The position numbers and the translations under genes were made by a program. Below, one piece after another: positions 7,817-16,080 of a stretch of 64,000 nucleotides of DNA (its first letter is position 1; each line of letters begins with the position of its first letter). The notes under the pieces are model-generated. The model saw only the letters and a program-made list of their open reading frames with translations. It was not told where the DNA came from and ran no database searches. This DNA comes from Labilithrix sp. (GTDB lineage: Bacteria > Myxococcota_A > Polyangia > Polyangiales > Polyangiaceae). The stretch spans positions 345,818-409,817 of the forward strand of contig JAHBWE010000009.1 in the NCBI GenBank assembly GCA_019637155.1, given 5' to 3'.

Positions 7817-9149
7817 CGCTCGCGAGCCACTTGTTGAGTGTCTTCACGTCGATGTCGAGCTTCTCGCACGCGAGCGACTTCTTGCCGCCCGCCCGCTCCA
7901 GCGCCCACGCCGCGTACCGGCGTTGAAGCTCGCGCACCGGGATGATCTCGTCGCCGAAGTCGATCGCGGAGCGCTTCGCCATCGGTCGCTCGGTGATCGA
8001 CTTCGGGAGGTCGGCCACGCCCGCCTCCGGCGTCCGGCCGAGGAGCACGATGCGCGCGACGGCGTTCTGGAGCTCGCGGACGTTGCCGGGCCACGGATGG
8101 TCGATGAGCCGCGCCATCGCCTCGGGGCCGATCCGCTCGACGACGGCGCCCGGGCTCGTGCTCCGCGCCTCCTCGACGAAGCGGAGGATGAGCTGCGGGA
8201 TGTCGTCCTTCCGCTGGCGGAGCGGCGGGATCGCGATCGCGATCCCCTCGAGCCGATAGAGGAGGTCCTCGCGGAACTGGCCGCTCGCGACGCGCTCGGC
8301 GAGGTCGCGGTGGGTCGCCGCGACGATGCGCACGTCGACCTCGCGCTCGCGCGTGGCGCCGACCGCGCGCACCGCGCCGCGCTCGAGCACGTCGAGGAGC
8401 TTCGCCTGGAGCGAGGGCGCCATGTCGCCGATCTCGTCGAGGAACAGCGTCCCGCCGTCGGCCTCGACGAAGAGGCCGCTCCGGTTCGCGACCGCGCCGG
8501 TGAACGCGCCCTTCACGTGGCCGAAGAGCTCGCTCTCGAGGAGGTTGTCCGGCAGCGCGGCGCAGTTCACGGGGACGAACGGCCCGCTCGCGCGCCGGCT
8601 CTGCGCGTGGAGGAAGCGCGCGACGAGGCCCTTGCCGGTCCCGGTCTCGCCGGTGAGCAGCACCGAGACGCCGGCGTCGGCGACGCGGAGCGTGAGCTCA
8701 CGCACCTCCTGCATCGCGTCGCTCGCGGCGATCAGCGCGCCCTTGCCGTAGCGATCGCCGAACGCGCGCTTCCACGTGCGCGTCTCCTGCCGGAGGACGA
8801 CCTCCTCGAGCGCGCGCTTGATGAAGAGGTCGAGCTCCGCGACCTTGAACGGCTTGAGGAGGTAGTGGTGCGCGCCCTTCCGCAGCGACTCCACTGCGGT
8901 GTCGATCGCGCCGAACGCGGTCATCACGAGGACGGGCCGCTCCGGCGCGGCGCGCTTGCTCGCCGCGAGCAGCTCGATGCCGTCGACCTCCGGCATCCGG
9001 AGATCCGTCACGACGACGTCCACCGCCGGATCGGCGACGAGCTTCATCGCCGCCGCCGCGTCGGTCGCGGTCGTCACGTCGTAGCCGAGATCGCCGAGGC
9101 CGTCGGCGAGCATGCTCGCCATCGCGGAGTCGTCGTCCGCGACGAGCAC
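7800..9149 (-). CDS. Sigma-54-dependent response regulator (NtrC family)
   Basis: The domain order is complete. The receiver holds the phospho-acceptor Asp in VVVTDLRMPEVDG and Lys in LLKPF. The AAA+ domain holds Walker A GETGTGKG, the sigma-54 contact loop GAFTGA, Walker B LFLDEIGDM, and the arginine region REDLLYRL. A Fis-type helix-turn-helix (RAGGKKSLACEKLDIDVKTL) ends the protein. It would activate sigma-54 promoters after phosphorylation by the overlapping kinase gene. The first standard start is GTG 9149. However, an in-frame CTG at 9170 overlaps the mglA stop as CTGA and would give the more typical N terminus MTAKRPRVLVADDD, so the true protein may be seven residues longer. The gene lies directly downstream of mglBA on the same strand. 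Confidence 0.94.
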   Translation of the reverse strand: MLVADDDSAMASMLADGLGDLGYDVTTATDAAAAMKLVADPAVDVVVTDLRMPEVDGIELLAASKRAAPERPVLVMTAFGAIDTAVESLRKGAHHYLLKPFKVAELDLFIKRALEEVVLRQETRTWKRAFGDRYGKGALIAASDAMQEVRELTLRVADAGVSVLLTGETGTGKGLVARFLHAQSRRASGPFVPVNCAALPDNLLESELFGHVKGAFTGAVANRSGLFVEADGGTLFLDEIGDMAPSLQAKLLDVLERGAVRAVGATREREVDVRIVAATHRDLAERVASGQFREDLLYRLEGIAIAIPPLRQRKDDIPQLILRFVEEARSTSPGAVVERIGPEAMARLIDHPWPGNVRELQNAVARIVLLGRTPEAGVADLPKSITERPMAKRSAIDFGDEIIPVRELQRRYAAWALERAGGKKSLACEKLDIDVKTLNKWLASDERDD

Positions 9150-9166
9150 GCGCGGGCGCTTCGCCG

Positions 9167-9754
9167 TCAGCTGCCCTTCTTGAGCTCGGTCAGGACGAGC
9201 TTGGCGACGGACTTGAGCGTGTCGAACACGCCGACGCCGGTGCGCGCGACCGCTTCGAAGTCGGGCACGTTGGTCGGGTTGAGCATCTGACGGAGCTCGT
9301 CGAGGCTCGCGACGTTCGGGAGATCGCGCTTGTTGTACTGGACGACGTACGGGAGCTTGTCGAGCGAGTAGCCCTGCTCCGCGAGGTTCGTGCGGAGGTT
9401 CTCGACCGACTCGAGGTTCGCCTCGGTGCGCTCGATCTGCGAGTCCGCGACGAAGACGACGCCGTCGACGCCCTTCAGGATCAGCTTGCGGGACGCGTCG
9501 TAGAAGACCTGACCGGGGACGGTGTACAGGTGGAAGCGCGTCTTGAACCCGCGGATCTCGCCGAGCGAGAGCGGGAGGAAGTCGAAGAAGAGCGTGCGCT
9601 CGGTCTCCGTCGCGAGGCTGATCATCTTGCCCTTCGCGTCCGGGTTCGTGCGCTCGTAAATGTACTGCAGGTTCGTGGTCTTCCCGCAGAGACCAGGCCC
9701 GTAATAGACCAACTTGCAGTTGATCTCCCTGGCCATGTAGTTGATGAAGCTCAT
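9167..9754 (-). CDS. mglA: MglA, Ras-like polarity GTPase
   Basis: This 195-residue small GTPase sets the leading pole in myxobacterial gliding and type IV pilus motility. It is intact: P-loop GPGLCGKTTN, a switch region around TERTLFFDFLPL, the family-specific TVPGQ in place of the Ras DTAGQ, and base-recognition NKRD. It matches the usual MglA length and start MSFINYMAREI. mglB, its GTPase-activating partner, is 73 bp upstream, as in Myxococcus. The downstream response-regulator gene begins at or within its stop codon, so polarity control and a two-component system share a transcript here. Confidence 0.97.
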   Translation of the reverse strand: MSFINYMAREINCKLVYYGPGLCGKTTNLQYIYERTNPDAKGKMISLATETERTLFFDFLPLSLGEIRGFKTRFHLYTVPGQVFYDASRKLILKGVDGVVFVADSQIERTEANLESVENLRTNLAEQGYSLDKLPYVVQYNKRDLPNVASLDELRQMLNPTNVPDFEAVARTGVGVFDTLKSVAKLVLTELKKGS

Positions 9755-9827
9755 CGCTCTTTGGGTCCTACAGGATTGTGGACGACTTCTTGGCTGCGGG
9801 CGAATTTCTGCGGGGAGTTTCCGGAAA

Positions 9828-10310
9828 TCAGTCGTTGAAGAGGTTGTCGATGTCCTCGTCGGTGATCTCGGCGAACGGGCTGTCGGTGCCCGGCTCCTGC
9901 ACCTTCTTGAGGAGGGCCTCGAAGATATGGTTGAGCTCCTCGGACGCCTTCTTCACGCGGAGGCGGACGAGGCCGAGGCTCGAGCGGGAGTCGAAGATGA
10001 CGACCAGGATGACCCGGTTGCCGACGAGCTGGATGTGGATGTTGGCCTTCTCGCCCTCGTGGAACTGAGTCGCGAACTCGTTCTCCTTGAGGAGCTTGGC
10101 CATGCCGCCCGTCGCGGCGATGTTGCCGGCGGTGAGGGAGGCGAGGCTCGTCGTGTCGACGTTGTCGATGTCGCCGGCGGCCGCGATGAGCTGGCCGTTC
10201 TTGTCGACGATGAACACGACCTTGGCGTTCGCATCGCGAACCAGACGGTCTACGACCACCTGGATCTGATTGAACTCCTCCTCGTACATCACCATCTGGG
10301 GATTGCTCAT
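9828..10310 (-). CDS. mglB: MglB, Roadblock/LC7 GTPase-activating protein for MglA
   Basis: This 160-residue protein carries a Roadblock/LC7 fold over about residues 10-125, with motifs such as KVVFIVDKNGQLIAAAGD, LTAGNIAATGGMAKLL, and NRVILVVIFDSRSSLGLVRL. In Myxococcus, an MglB dimer at the lagging pole stimulates GTP hydrolysis by MglA. The C-terminal acidic tail (SPFAEITDEDIDNLFND) is also seen in MglB proteins. ATG 10310 follows a purine-rich GAGAGAGACG. It is the first gene of the run mglB, mglA, response regulator, kinase on the minus strand. Confidence 0.95.
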   Translation of the reverse strand: MSNPQMVMYEEEFNQIQVVVDRLVRDANAKVVFIVDKNGQLIAAAGDIDNVDTTSLASLTAGNIAATGGMAKLLKENEFATQFHEGEKANIHIQLVGNRVILVVIFDSRSSLGLVRLRVKKASEELNHIFEALLKKVQEPGTDSPFAEITDEDIDNLFND

Positions 10311-10426
10311 GCTCGCGTCTCTCTCTCGCGTACAGCTAGCGGGTGCCCCTGAATGTTGAAGCGAGGCCGGCTTACGGTTCTATCCGATGGAGGCCGGTCC
10401 ATACAAGGGCCGTTTCGGGGTGGTCG

Positions 10427-11785
10427 TCAGGCGCGAAAGCCCGAAATCGCCTCGAAAAGGACACGTAGGCCCCACCCGAGGCCTTCCACGGGCACCCGCT
10501 CGTCGTGCCCGTGGTACATCGCGCTGAAGCTGATTTCGTGGGTGGGGTCGAAGCGGACGGGGGCGAAGCCGTAGCAGATCGTGCCGAGCCGGGCGTACGC
10601 CTTCGCGTCGGTGAAGCCCGGGATCATGTACGGGAGCGGCGTGCCGGTCGGATCGTTCCGGCGCAGCGTGGCGGCGAGGTGCTCGAAGAGCGGCGTCGCG
10701 GGGGAGGCCTCCACCGCCGGGAGCGAGTGGATCACCTCGAGCGAAGCCGGCGCGTCGCCGAGCGCGTCGCGCAGCTCGGCGAGGAAGGCCTCCTGCGTCT
10801 GGCCCGGCAGCGTGCGCCCGTCGATCTCGATCGACGCGCGTCCCGGGATGACGTTCACCTTCGATCCGGCGCGCATCACCGTCGGCGACGCGGTGTTCGA
10901 GAGGAGCGCCCCGAACGATCGGCGCTGCGACGGATCGCGGATCAGGTAGTCGAGGATCAACGCCGCGACCTGCGGCGTCGTCAGCCGCTTCAGCACGTGT
11001 TTGTGCGGGACCGGCAGCTCCTTCGCGAGGCCCTCGACGAAGCCGCGCACGACCGCGGTCGGGTGCATCGGCAGGCGCGCGCGGCCGAGCCGCTCGATCG
11101 CGCGCGCGAGCTTGAGCACCGCGCTCTCGGGATCGGGCATCGAGCCGTGGCCGGGCGCGCCGCGGTACTCGGCGCGGACCCAGCACACGCCCTTCTCCGC
11201 GACCTGCACCGGGTAGAAGGTCTTGCCGAACAGGTGGAGCGAGAACGCGCCGATCTCCCCGAGCATGTACTCTGCACGGATCTCGTCGGCGTGGTCGTCG
11301 ACGAGGTAGCTGCTCCCGAGCGCGCAGCCGTTCTCCTCGTCCGCGACCGCGGCGAAGATCACGTCGCGATCGAGCGGCTCCTCGCGGCGCTTCAGCAGCG
11401 CGAGCGCGCACGTGCTCATCGCCGCCATGTGCTTCATGTCGATCGCGCCGCGGCCCCAGACGTAGCCGTCGTGGATCTCGGCCGAGAACGGGTCGTGCTT
11501 CCACGCCCCCGCGTCCGCCTCCACCACGTCGAGGTGGGCGTTCAAGAGGAGCGGCGGCTTCTTGCCGGTGCCCTTCACGCGCGCGATGAGGTTCCCGCGC
11601 CCCTTCTTCTTCTCGACGATCTTCGCGTCGACGCCGTGCTTCGAGAGGTGATCGGCGAGGAGCTCGCACGCGACGCGCTCGTTCGCGTCCCCGGCGTCGC
11701 TCGTCCCGCGGTTCACGGTCGGGACGCGGATCAGGTCGCGGAGCAGCTCGACGCAGGTGGCGCTCTCGGCCTTCCAGTCGATCAT
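10427..11785 (-). CDS. M20-family zinc peptidase/deacylase
   Basis: This 452-residue M20/M25/M40 metallopeptidase has the metal and catalytic motifs in order: NAHLDVV (His and catalytic Asp), WGRGAIDMK (bridging Asp), VADEENG (catalytic Glu pair), a lid domain around APGHGSMP, and a final His in MYHGHDERVP. Such enzymes cleave dipeptides or N-acyl amino acids in the cytoplasm. The exact substrate is open, with ArgE/DapE/carboxypeptidase G2 types all possible. There is no signal peptide. ATG 11785 gives the start MIDWKAES. The gene stands alone, divergent from the MYXO-CTERM protein gene with only 45 bp between them. Confidence 0.9.
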   Translation of the reverse strand: MIDWKAESATCVELLRDLIRVPTVNRGTSDAGDANERVACELLADHLSKHGVDAKIVEKKKGRGNLIARVKGTGKKPPLLLNAHLDVVEADAGAWKHDPFSAEIHDGYVWGRGAIDMKHMAAMSTCALALLKRREEPLDRDVIFAAVADEENGCALGSSYLVDDHADEIRAEYMLGEIGAFSLHLFGKTFYPVQVAEKGVCWVRAEYRGAPGHGSMPDPESAVLKLARAIERLGRARLPMHPTAVVRGFVEGLAKELPVPHKHVLKRLTTPQVAALILDYLIRDPSQRRSFGALLSNTASPTVMRAGSKVNVIPGRASIEIDGRTLPGQTQEAFLAELRDALGDAPASLEVIHSLPAVEASPATPLFEHLAATLRRNDPTGTPLPYMIPGFTDAKAYARLGTICYGFAPVRFDPTHEISFSAMYHGHDERVPVEGLGWGLRVLFEAISGFRA

Positions 11786-11830
11786 CGACTTCGTAGTGTG
11801 CCACGGCGTCTCGCGTGCAACGATGAGGGA

Positions 11831-12961
11831 ATGACGAGGACCCTCGCTTCCGAGATCACGCGCATCCGGGGACACTTCGACGGCGCGCTCGCGCTCCTCG
11901 ACGCACGCGACGTGAGCGGGCTCGATCGCGCAGCCCAGCTCACGCGCATGCTGCTGCGGCAGGCGCTCGTCGAGTACCAGGCCGGCGGCGTCTTTCCTCT
12001 CAACCACGACTTCGCGGCGGGGCTCCGGCCCACGTTCGTCGACGATCACGGGACGCGCTGCGCGATGGCGCACCTCATGGATCTCGGCGGCGCGAGCGAG
12101 CTCGTGAGCGAGGTCGCCGCGAAGGCGAACCACGCCTACGTCGACGAGCTCGCCGCCGATCCGCGTTTCCTCGCGTGGCTGAACGCGGCCGGCCTCACGG
12201 TGGAGGAGGCCGCGCGCATCCAGCCCGGCTACGGCTGCGTGCCGGCGGCGGACTGCCTCTGCACCGTCGCGGCGTCCGGGGGCGGGGCGGCGCCCGCGGT
12301 CGTCGAGGCGACGATCGCGACGCTCTCGACGACGAGCAACGAGGTTGGCGTGAAGGTCACCGCGGTGCACGGCGAGACGGACGTGAAGGTCGGGGACGAC
12401 ATCACCGCCGTCCGCTACCGCTCGCTCGACCTGAAGACGGGCGACAGCGTCCTCGTCACGCTCACGAAGGTGGACGGCGACTACGAGGTCCTCGCCGCGG
12501 TGAAGGACGGACAGCTCGGCGAGACGTGCGGCGCCAGCGTCCCGAGCGATCCGTTCCCGAACCAGTCGTCGCGGGGCAAGGTCGGCCCGATCTCGGTCGC
12601 CGACGTCGTCGCGCTGCGCGAGGACACGCGCGACGCCTGCATCAGCGCGCTGAAGGCACGCGACGAGTGCTTCGGCGTCTGCGGCGGCGTGCATGACGAG
12701 ACCGGTCAGGCGGTGACCTGCACCTACGGCGAGAGCGACGCCGGTGGCGCCCCGATCTCCGCGGACGCGGGCGGCGCGCCGGTGACGAAGCCGTCCGGCG
12801 ACGTGGACGTGGACGCGGGCACGTCCGGCGGCGTCGCCGCGGCGCCGGCGTCCACCGACGACGGAGGCTGCTCGACGACCGGCGGGAGCGCGCCGGCGAG
12901 CGTCGCGGTGCTCCTCGCGGTCGCGGGCGCGATGCTCGCGCGGCGCCGCTTCGCCGGATGA
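11831..12961 (+). CDS. Hypothetical protein with MYXO-CTERM-like C-terminal anchor
   Basis: The protein has 376 residues. The N-terminal domain (about 1-140) contains FPLNHDFAAGLRPTFVDDHG, then CAMAHLMDLGG and, further on, GLTVEEAARIQPGYGC. This conserved bacterial signature is familiar to me without a known function. A beta-rich Cys-containing middle follows, then a Pro/Ala/Gly linker, then the tail: GGCSTT, a hydrophobic helix (ASVAVLLAVAGAMLA) and RRRFAG. This is the Cys-helix-Arg layout of MYXO-CTERM surface-sorting tails. Oddly, no N-terminal signal peptide is visible from ATG 11831 (MTRTLASEITRIRGHF), although the frame is open upstream. The stop overlaps the next gene as ATGA. Confidence 0.75.
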   Translation: MTRTLASEITRIRGHFDGALALLDARDVSGLDRAAQLTRMLLRQALVEYQAGGVFPLNHDFAAGLRPTFVDDHGTRCAMAHLMDLGGASELVSEVAAKANHAYVDELAADPRFLAWLNAAGLTVEEAARIQPGYGCVPAADCLCTVAASGGGAAPAVVEATIATLSTTSNEVGVKVTAVHGETDVKVGDDITAVRYRSLDLKTGDSVLVTLTKVDGDYEVLAAVKDGQLGETCGASVPSDPFPNQSSRGKVGPISVADVVALREDTRDACISALKARDECFGVCGGVHDETGQAVTCTYGESDAGGAPISADAGGAPVTKPSGDVDVDAGTSGGVAAAPASTDDGGCSTTGGSAPASVAVLLAVAGAMLARRRFAG

Positions 12962-13788
12962 CGAGCGCGCGCGTCCTCGCCGAGCGATCGTGCGCCTGGG
13001 CGGAGGGACCGACGCGGGTTGGTGCATGGTTCCCCGGCGACGACGCGACCGTGCTCGGCGCGTTCGAGCGCGCGGAGGCGCCGTCGCTCCGCCGCGGCTC
13101 GGGCGGTCACACCGTCGTCGTCGGGCCCGGCACGCTCTGGGTGCAGCTCGTGCTCGAGCGCTCGGAGCACCCCGCCGACAAGCTCGTGAACCGCCACGTG
13201 CGCCCGCTCCTCCGCGCGTTGACGCGGGCGACGAGCGTCCCCGCGCATTGGTTCGGGCGCGACTGGATCAGCATGGGAAAGCGGCCGATCGGGTTCGTCG
13301 GCTTCGCGCACGAGGCCGCGAGCGGTCGCTGTTTGCTCGAGGCCGTCGTCGCGGTGAGCGCCCCGTTCGTCGCGGCGCCGCGCGCGTCGTTCATGGGCAA
13401 GGCGCCGGCGACGCTCGAGGAGCTCGCGGGCGGCGCGATCGATCGCGCCGCGCTCGTCGCGCGCGTCGTCGAGGCGTACGCGCCGACGGCGTCTCCGCGC
13501 GAGGACTGGCCGACGGCGGGCGCGGCGGTGACGGCGGAGCCGCCGTGGGGGGCGACGCGGGACGAGGCGATCGGGATCGTCGCGGCGGGCCGCGACGCGG
13601 GGGGGCGCATGCGCGTCGGCGGCGAGCTGATGGCGTCGCGCGACGCCGTCGCCATGCTCGAGGATTCGCTCGCGCGCGGGGACGACGTCGACGGCGCGGT
13701 CGACGCCGCGTTCACGACCGGCGTCGTCTTCGGGGTGCGCTCGCTCGCCTCGATCCGCGACGCGATCGTCAGGGCTTCGAGCTCGTAG
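12958..13788 (+). CDS. Lipoate/biotin-protein-ligase-like protein
   Basis: This 276-residue protein resembles the LplA/LipB/BPL catalytic fold. RRGSGGHTVVVGPGTLWVQL matches the family motif RR-x-SGG-x-x-V with a following strand. LVNRHVRPLLRALTR and GRDWISMGKRPIGFVGFAHE correspond to the helix and lysine-bearing segments after it. The usual small C-terminal domain is not recognisable, and the catalytic lysine position is uncertain. The protein may therefore be a divergent ligase or a non-catalytic relative. It is translationally coupled (ATGA) to the MYXO-CTERM protein gene, and its 3' end overlaps the convergent lipoprotein gene by 20 bp. Confidence 0.7.
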   Translation: MTSARVLAERSCAWAEGPTRVGAWFPGDDATVLGAFERAEAPSLRRGSGGHTVVVGPGTLWVQLVLERSEHPADKLVNRHVRPLLRALTRATSVPAHWFGRDWISMGKRPIGFVGFAHEAASGRCLLEAVVAVSAPFVAAPRASFMGKAPATLEELAGGAIDRAALVARVVEAYAPTASPREDWPTAGAAVTAEPPWGATRDEAIGIVAAGRDAGGRMRVGGELMASRDAVAMLEDSLARGDDVDGAVDAAFTTGVVFGVRSLASIRDAIVRASSS

Positions 13789-13993
13789 GCTTCGGCGCCG
13801 CGGCGTCGGGTGCGCGCACGGTCACGCTGTAGCTCTCGCCCGGCCCCGCGTCGACGGGCTCGAGGCGCGCGGTCGCCGAGATCTGGAGCTCCGGCGCGGG
13901 CGCGGCCGACGGCGCGGGCTTGGGCGGCTCGGACGACGTGGTCTGGCAACCGCACATGACGAGGACGAGCAGGACGAAGGGACGGGGGTTCAT
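13769..13993 (-). CDS. Small lipoprotein (74 residues)
   Basis: MNPRPFVLLVLVMCGCQTTS is a lipoprotein signal with a Cys in a lipobox-like LVMCGC context (cleavage before Cys14 or Cys16). A Pro/Ala-rich linker and one short beta-like stretch (ELQISATARLEPVDAGPGES) follow, then a Pro/Ser/Lys end. The function is unknown. The gene sits 17 bp downstream of the GAF/HD-GYP gene on the same strand and probably shares its transcript. Its 3' end overlaps the convergent lipoate-ligase-like gene by 20 bp. Confidence 0.7.
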   Translation of the reverse strand: MNPRPFVLLVLVMCGCQTTSSEPPKPAPSAAPAPELQISATARLEPVDAGPGESYSVTVRAPDAAAPKPTSSKP

Positions 13994-14010
13994 GGCTTCT
14001 TCGGGCGCAC

Positions 14011-16032
14011 TCAGTCCCGCTTCGGCGTCGCGAGCTCCCACACCCGCGCGTCCTTGAAGATGCGCACGAGCTCGGGATCGAGGTGCTGGTCCTTCACGCC
14101 GTACTCGAGGATGTCGACCGCACGCTCGACGGGGACGGCCTTTTTGTAGGGGCGATCGCTCGCGGTGAGGGCGTCGTAGATGTCCGAGATGCTCATCATC
14201 TTGGACTGGACCGGGATCTCCTCCGCGCGGAGGCGGTTCGGGTAGCCGGTGCCGTTCACGCGCTCGTGGTGCGCGCCGGCGATGAGCGGCACGCGGCGGA
14301 ACGATTTGCCCCACGGGATGTTGGAGAGGAACTTGAAGGTGTGGACGACGTGGCTCGTGATCTCGTCGTACTCCGCCGGCGTGAGCGAGCCGCGCTTCAC
14401 GCTGAGCGCGACGGCGTCCTGCGGCTCGAGGAGGAACTTCATCTCGCCCCGGAGATCGAAATACGTCTCTTTGGCGAGGTGCTCGATCTTGGCGAAATCG
14501 CCGGCTGCGAGGACGGTCGGCTCGTTCGCGTGCTCGATCGTCTCCCACGCCGCGTCGAGCTCGGCGCGGCGCTCGGCGTGCTCCTTGTCGAGCCGCTCGA
14601 GCTCGCCCTTCGAGCCGCCGCGCTCCACGATCGCGAGCTTGCGCCGGAGGATGTCGGCCTCGAGCGAGCGGGCGACGAAGTCGAAGCGCGCGCGGATGAG
14701 GGAGAGGCTCTCGTCGTAGAGCTTCTTCGCCTTCACGAGCACCTTCTCGCGGACGCCGATCTTGCCGAAGTCGTGGAGGAGGCTCGCGTACTCGAGCTCG
14801 CGGAGGTCCTCGCGCGAGAAATGGGCGTCTTTGTAGGGGCCGCTCGACTCCGCGTCGACGACCTTGGCGAGGGCGACGGTGAGGTCGGCGACGCGGCGGG
14901 AGTGACCGCTCGTGGTCGGGTCGCGCGACTCGATCGCCTCGACGCTCGCCTTCACGAAGCCGTCGAAGAGGCGCTTGATCTCGTCGTAGAGGATCGTGTT
15001 CTCGAGCGAGACGCCGGCCTGGGCGGCGACCATGCCGAGGAGCTCCTCGCTCCGATCGTCGAACGGGACGACCTGCTCGTCGAAGTCGTCCTTCGTGTAG
15101 AGCCGCTTCTCGGGGTCCTTCTTCTTGTTGATGAGCTGGATGACGCCGATGACCTCGTCGCGCTGCGAGACGAGCGGCACCGTGAGCATCGACTTCGTGC
15201 GGTACCCTATCTTCTCGTCGAAGCGGCGGTCGAAGCCGTACCCGGTGCCGACCGGGATCTCGTAGGCGTCCTCGATGTTGATCGGCTTCTTCGCGAGGAC
15301 GACGCTGCCGGCGATGGAGCGGTTCGAGATCGGCATCACGAACTCGCTCGAGTCGTAGGCGACGGAGTCGTTCTGCGAGAGCTTGAAACGCAGCATCGGC
15401 CCGCGGACCATCATGCTGATGCTCGGCGGCGGCGCGCTGTCCTTCTTGCCGCCGAGGGCCGGCGGCGGCTGCGAGCTGCGCGTGTCCTCCGGCGCGGCCT
15501 CGACGACGTAGATGCTCCCCGCGTCCGCGCCGGTGACGAAGCGGCACTTCTCGAGGATGACGCCGAGGAGCTTGTTCACGTCGCGCTCGGTCGTCATCGC
15601 GCGCGCGATGTTGATGAGCTCGCCGAGCTCGTAGCGATAGCGGTTCAGCCATTTCCCGCGGCTCTCCGCGCGCCCCTTCGCCTCGAGCAGCTCGAAGGCG
15701 CGCATGCCGGCGAGGAACAGCTCGTCCTTGGAGGGCTCGGCGGAGACGATGCTCGCGAGCCCGCGGTTCATCATCTGTTGCAGCTCGGCGCCGGCGGGCA
15801 TGCCGAGGAGGATCATCATCGCGGTCGACTCGGCGAAGCGCTTCGCGAACGGCTTGAGGAGGTCCTTGCCTCGCTCCCACACCGCGGCGGGGGCGAGGAT
15901 GACCATGAGGTCGTCGCGGCTCGCGGCGATGAGGAGCGGATGGGGCTGGGTCACGACGTCGTCGACGCGGTTGTCCGCTTGGAGCTCCGCGAAGAGCTTC
16001 GACATCTTTTCGACGAGCGCGGGCTGCTGCAT
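14011..16032 (-). CDS. GAF and HD-GYP-type domain protein, putative c-di-GMP phosphodiesterase
   Basis: The protein has 673 residues. Positions 1-115 resemble a receiver fold without a clear phospho-acceptor. Positions 135-345 are a GAF domain (AGSIYVVEA, then SMLTVPLVSQRDEVIGVIQL). Positions 355-660 are an HD-GYP-type hydrolase domain with GHSRRV, LLHDFGKIG (HD at 420-421) and HHERVNGTGYP (588-598). Two features are odd. The GYP motif has Asn where the consensus HHExxDGxGYP has Asp. The HD and HHE motifs are also about 168 residues apart, roughly 100 more than usual, because of a charged helical insertion at about 455-550. Cyclic-di-GMP hydrolysis is the family expectation but is unproven with these changes. 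The gene is divergent from pdxH, 48 bp away. Confidence 0.85.
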   Translation of the reverse strand: MQQPALVEKMSKLFAELQADNRVDDVVTQPHPLLIAASRDDLMVILAPAAVWERGKDLLKPFAKRFAESTAMMILLGMPAGAELQQMMNRGLASIVSAEPSKDELFLAGMRAFELLEAKGRAESRGKWLNRYRYELGELINIARAMTTERDVNKLLGVILEKCRFVTGADAGSIYVVEAAPEDTRSSQPPPALGGKKDSAPPPSISMMVRGPMLRFKLSQNDSVAYDSSEFVMPISNRSIAGSVVLAKKPINIEDAYEIPVGTGYGFDRRFDEKIGYRTKSMLTVPLVSQRDEVIGVIQLINKKKDPEKRLYTKDDFDEQVVPFDDRSEELLGMVAAQAGVSLENTILYDEIKRLFDGFVKASVEAIESRDPTTSGHSRRVADLTVALAKVVDAESSGPYKDAHFSREDLRELEYASLLHDFGKIGVREKVLVKAKKLYDESLSLIRARFDFVARSLEADILRRKLAIVERGGSKGELERLDKEHAERRAELDAAWETIEHANEPTVLAAGDFAKIEHLAKETYFDLRGEMKFLLEPQDAVALSVKRGSLTPAEYDEITSHVVHTFKFLSNIPWGKSFRRVPLIAGAHHERVNGTGYPNRLRAEEIPVQSKMMSISDIYDALTASDRPYKKAVPVERAVDILEYGVKDQHLDPELVRIFKDARVWELATPKRD

Positions 16033-16080
16033 GGTGTTCCGTCCCCGGCGGGAAGGTAACAGAAGCTATTCTCCGCCGCG

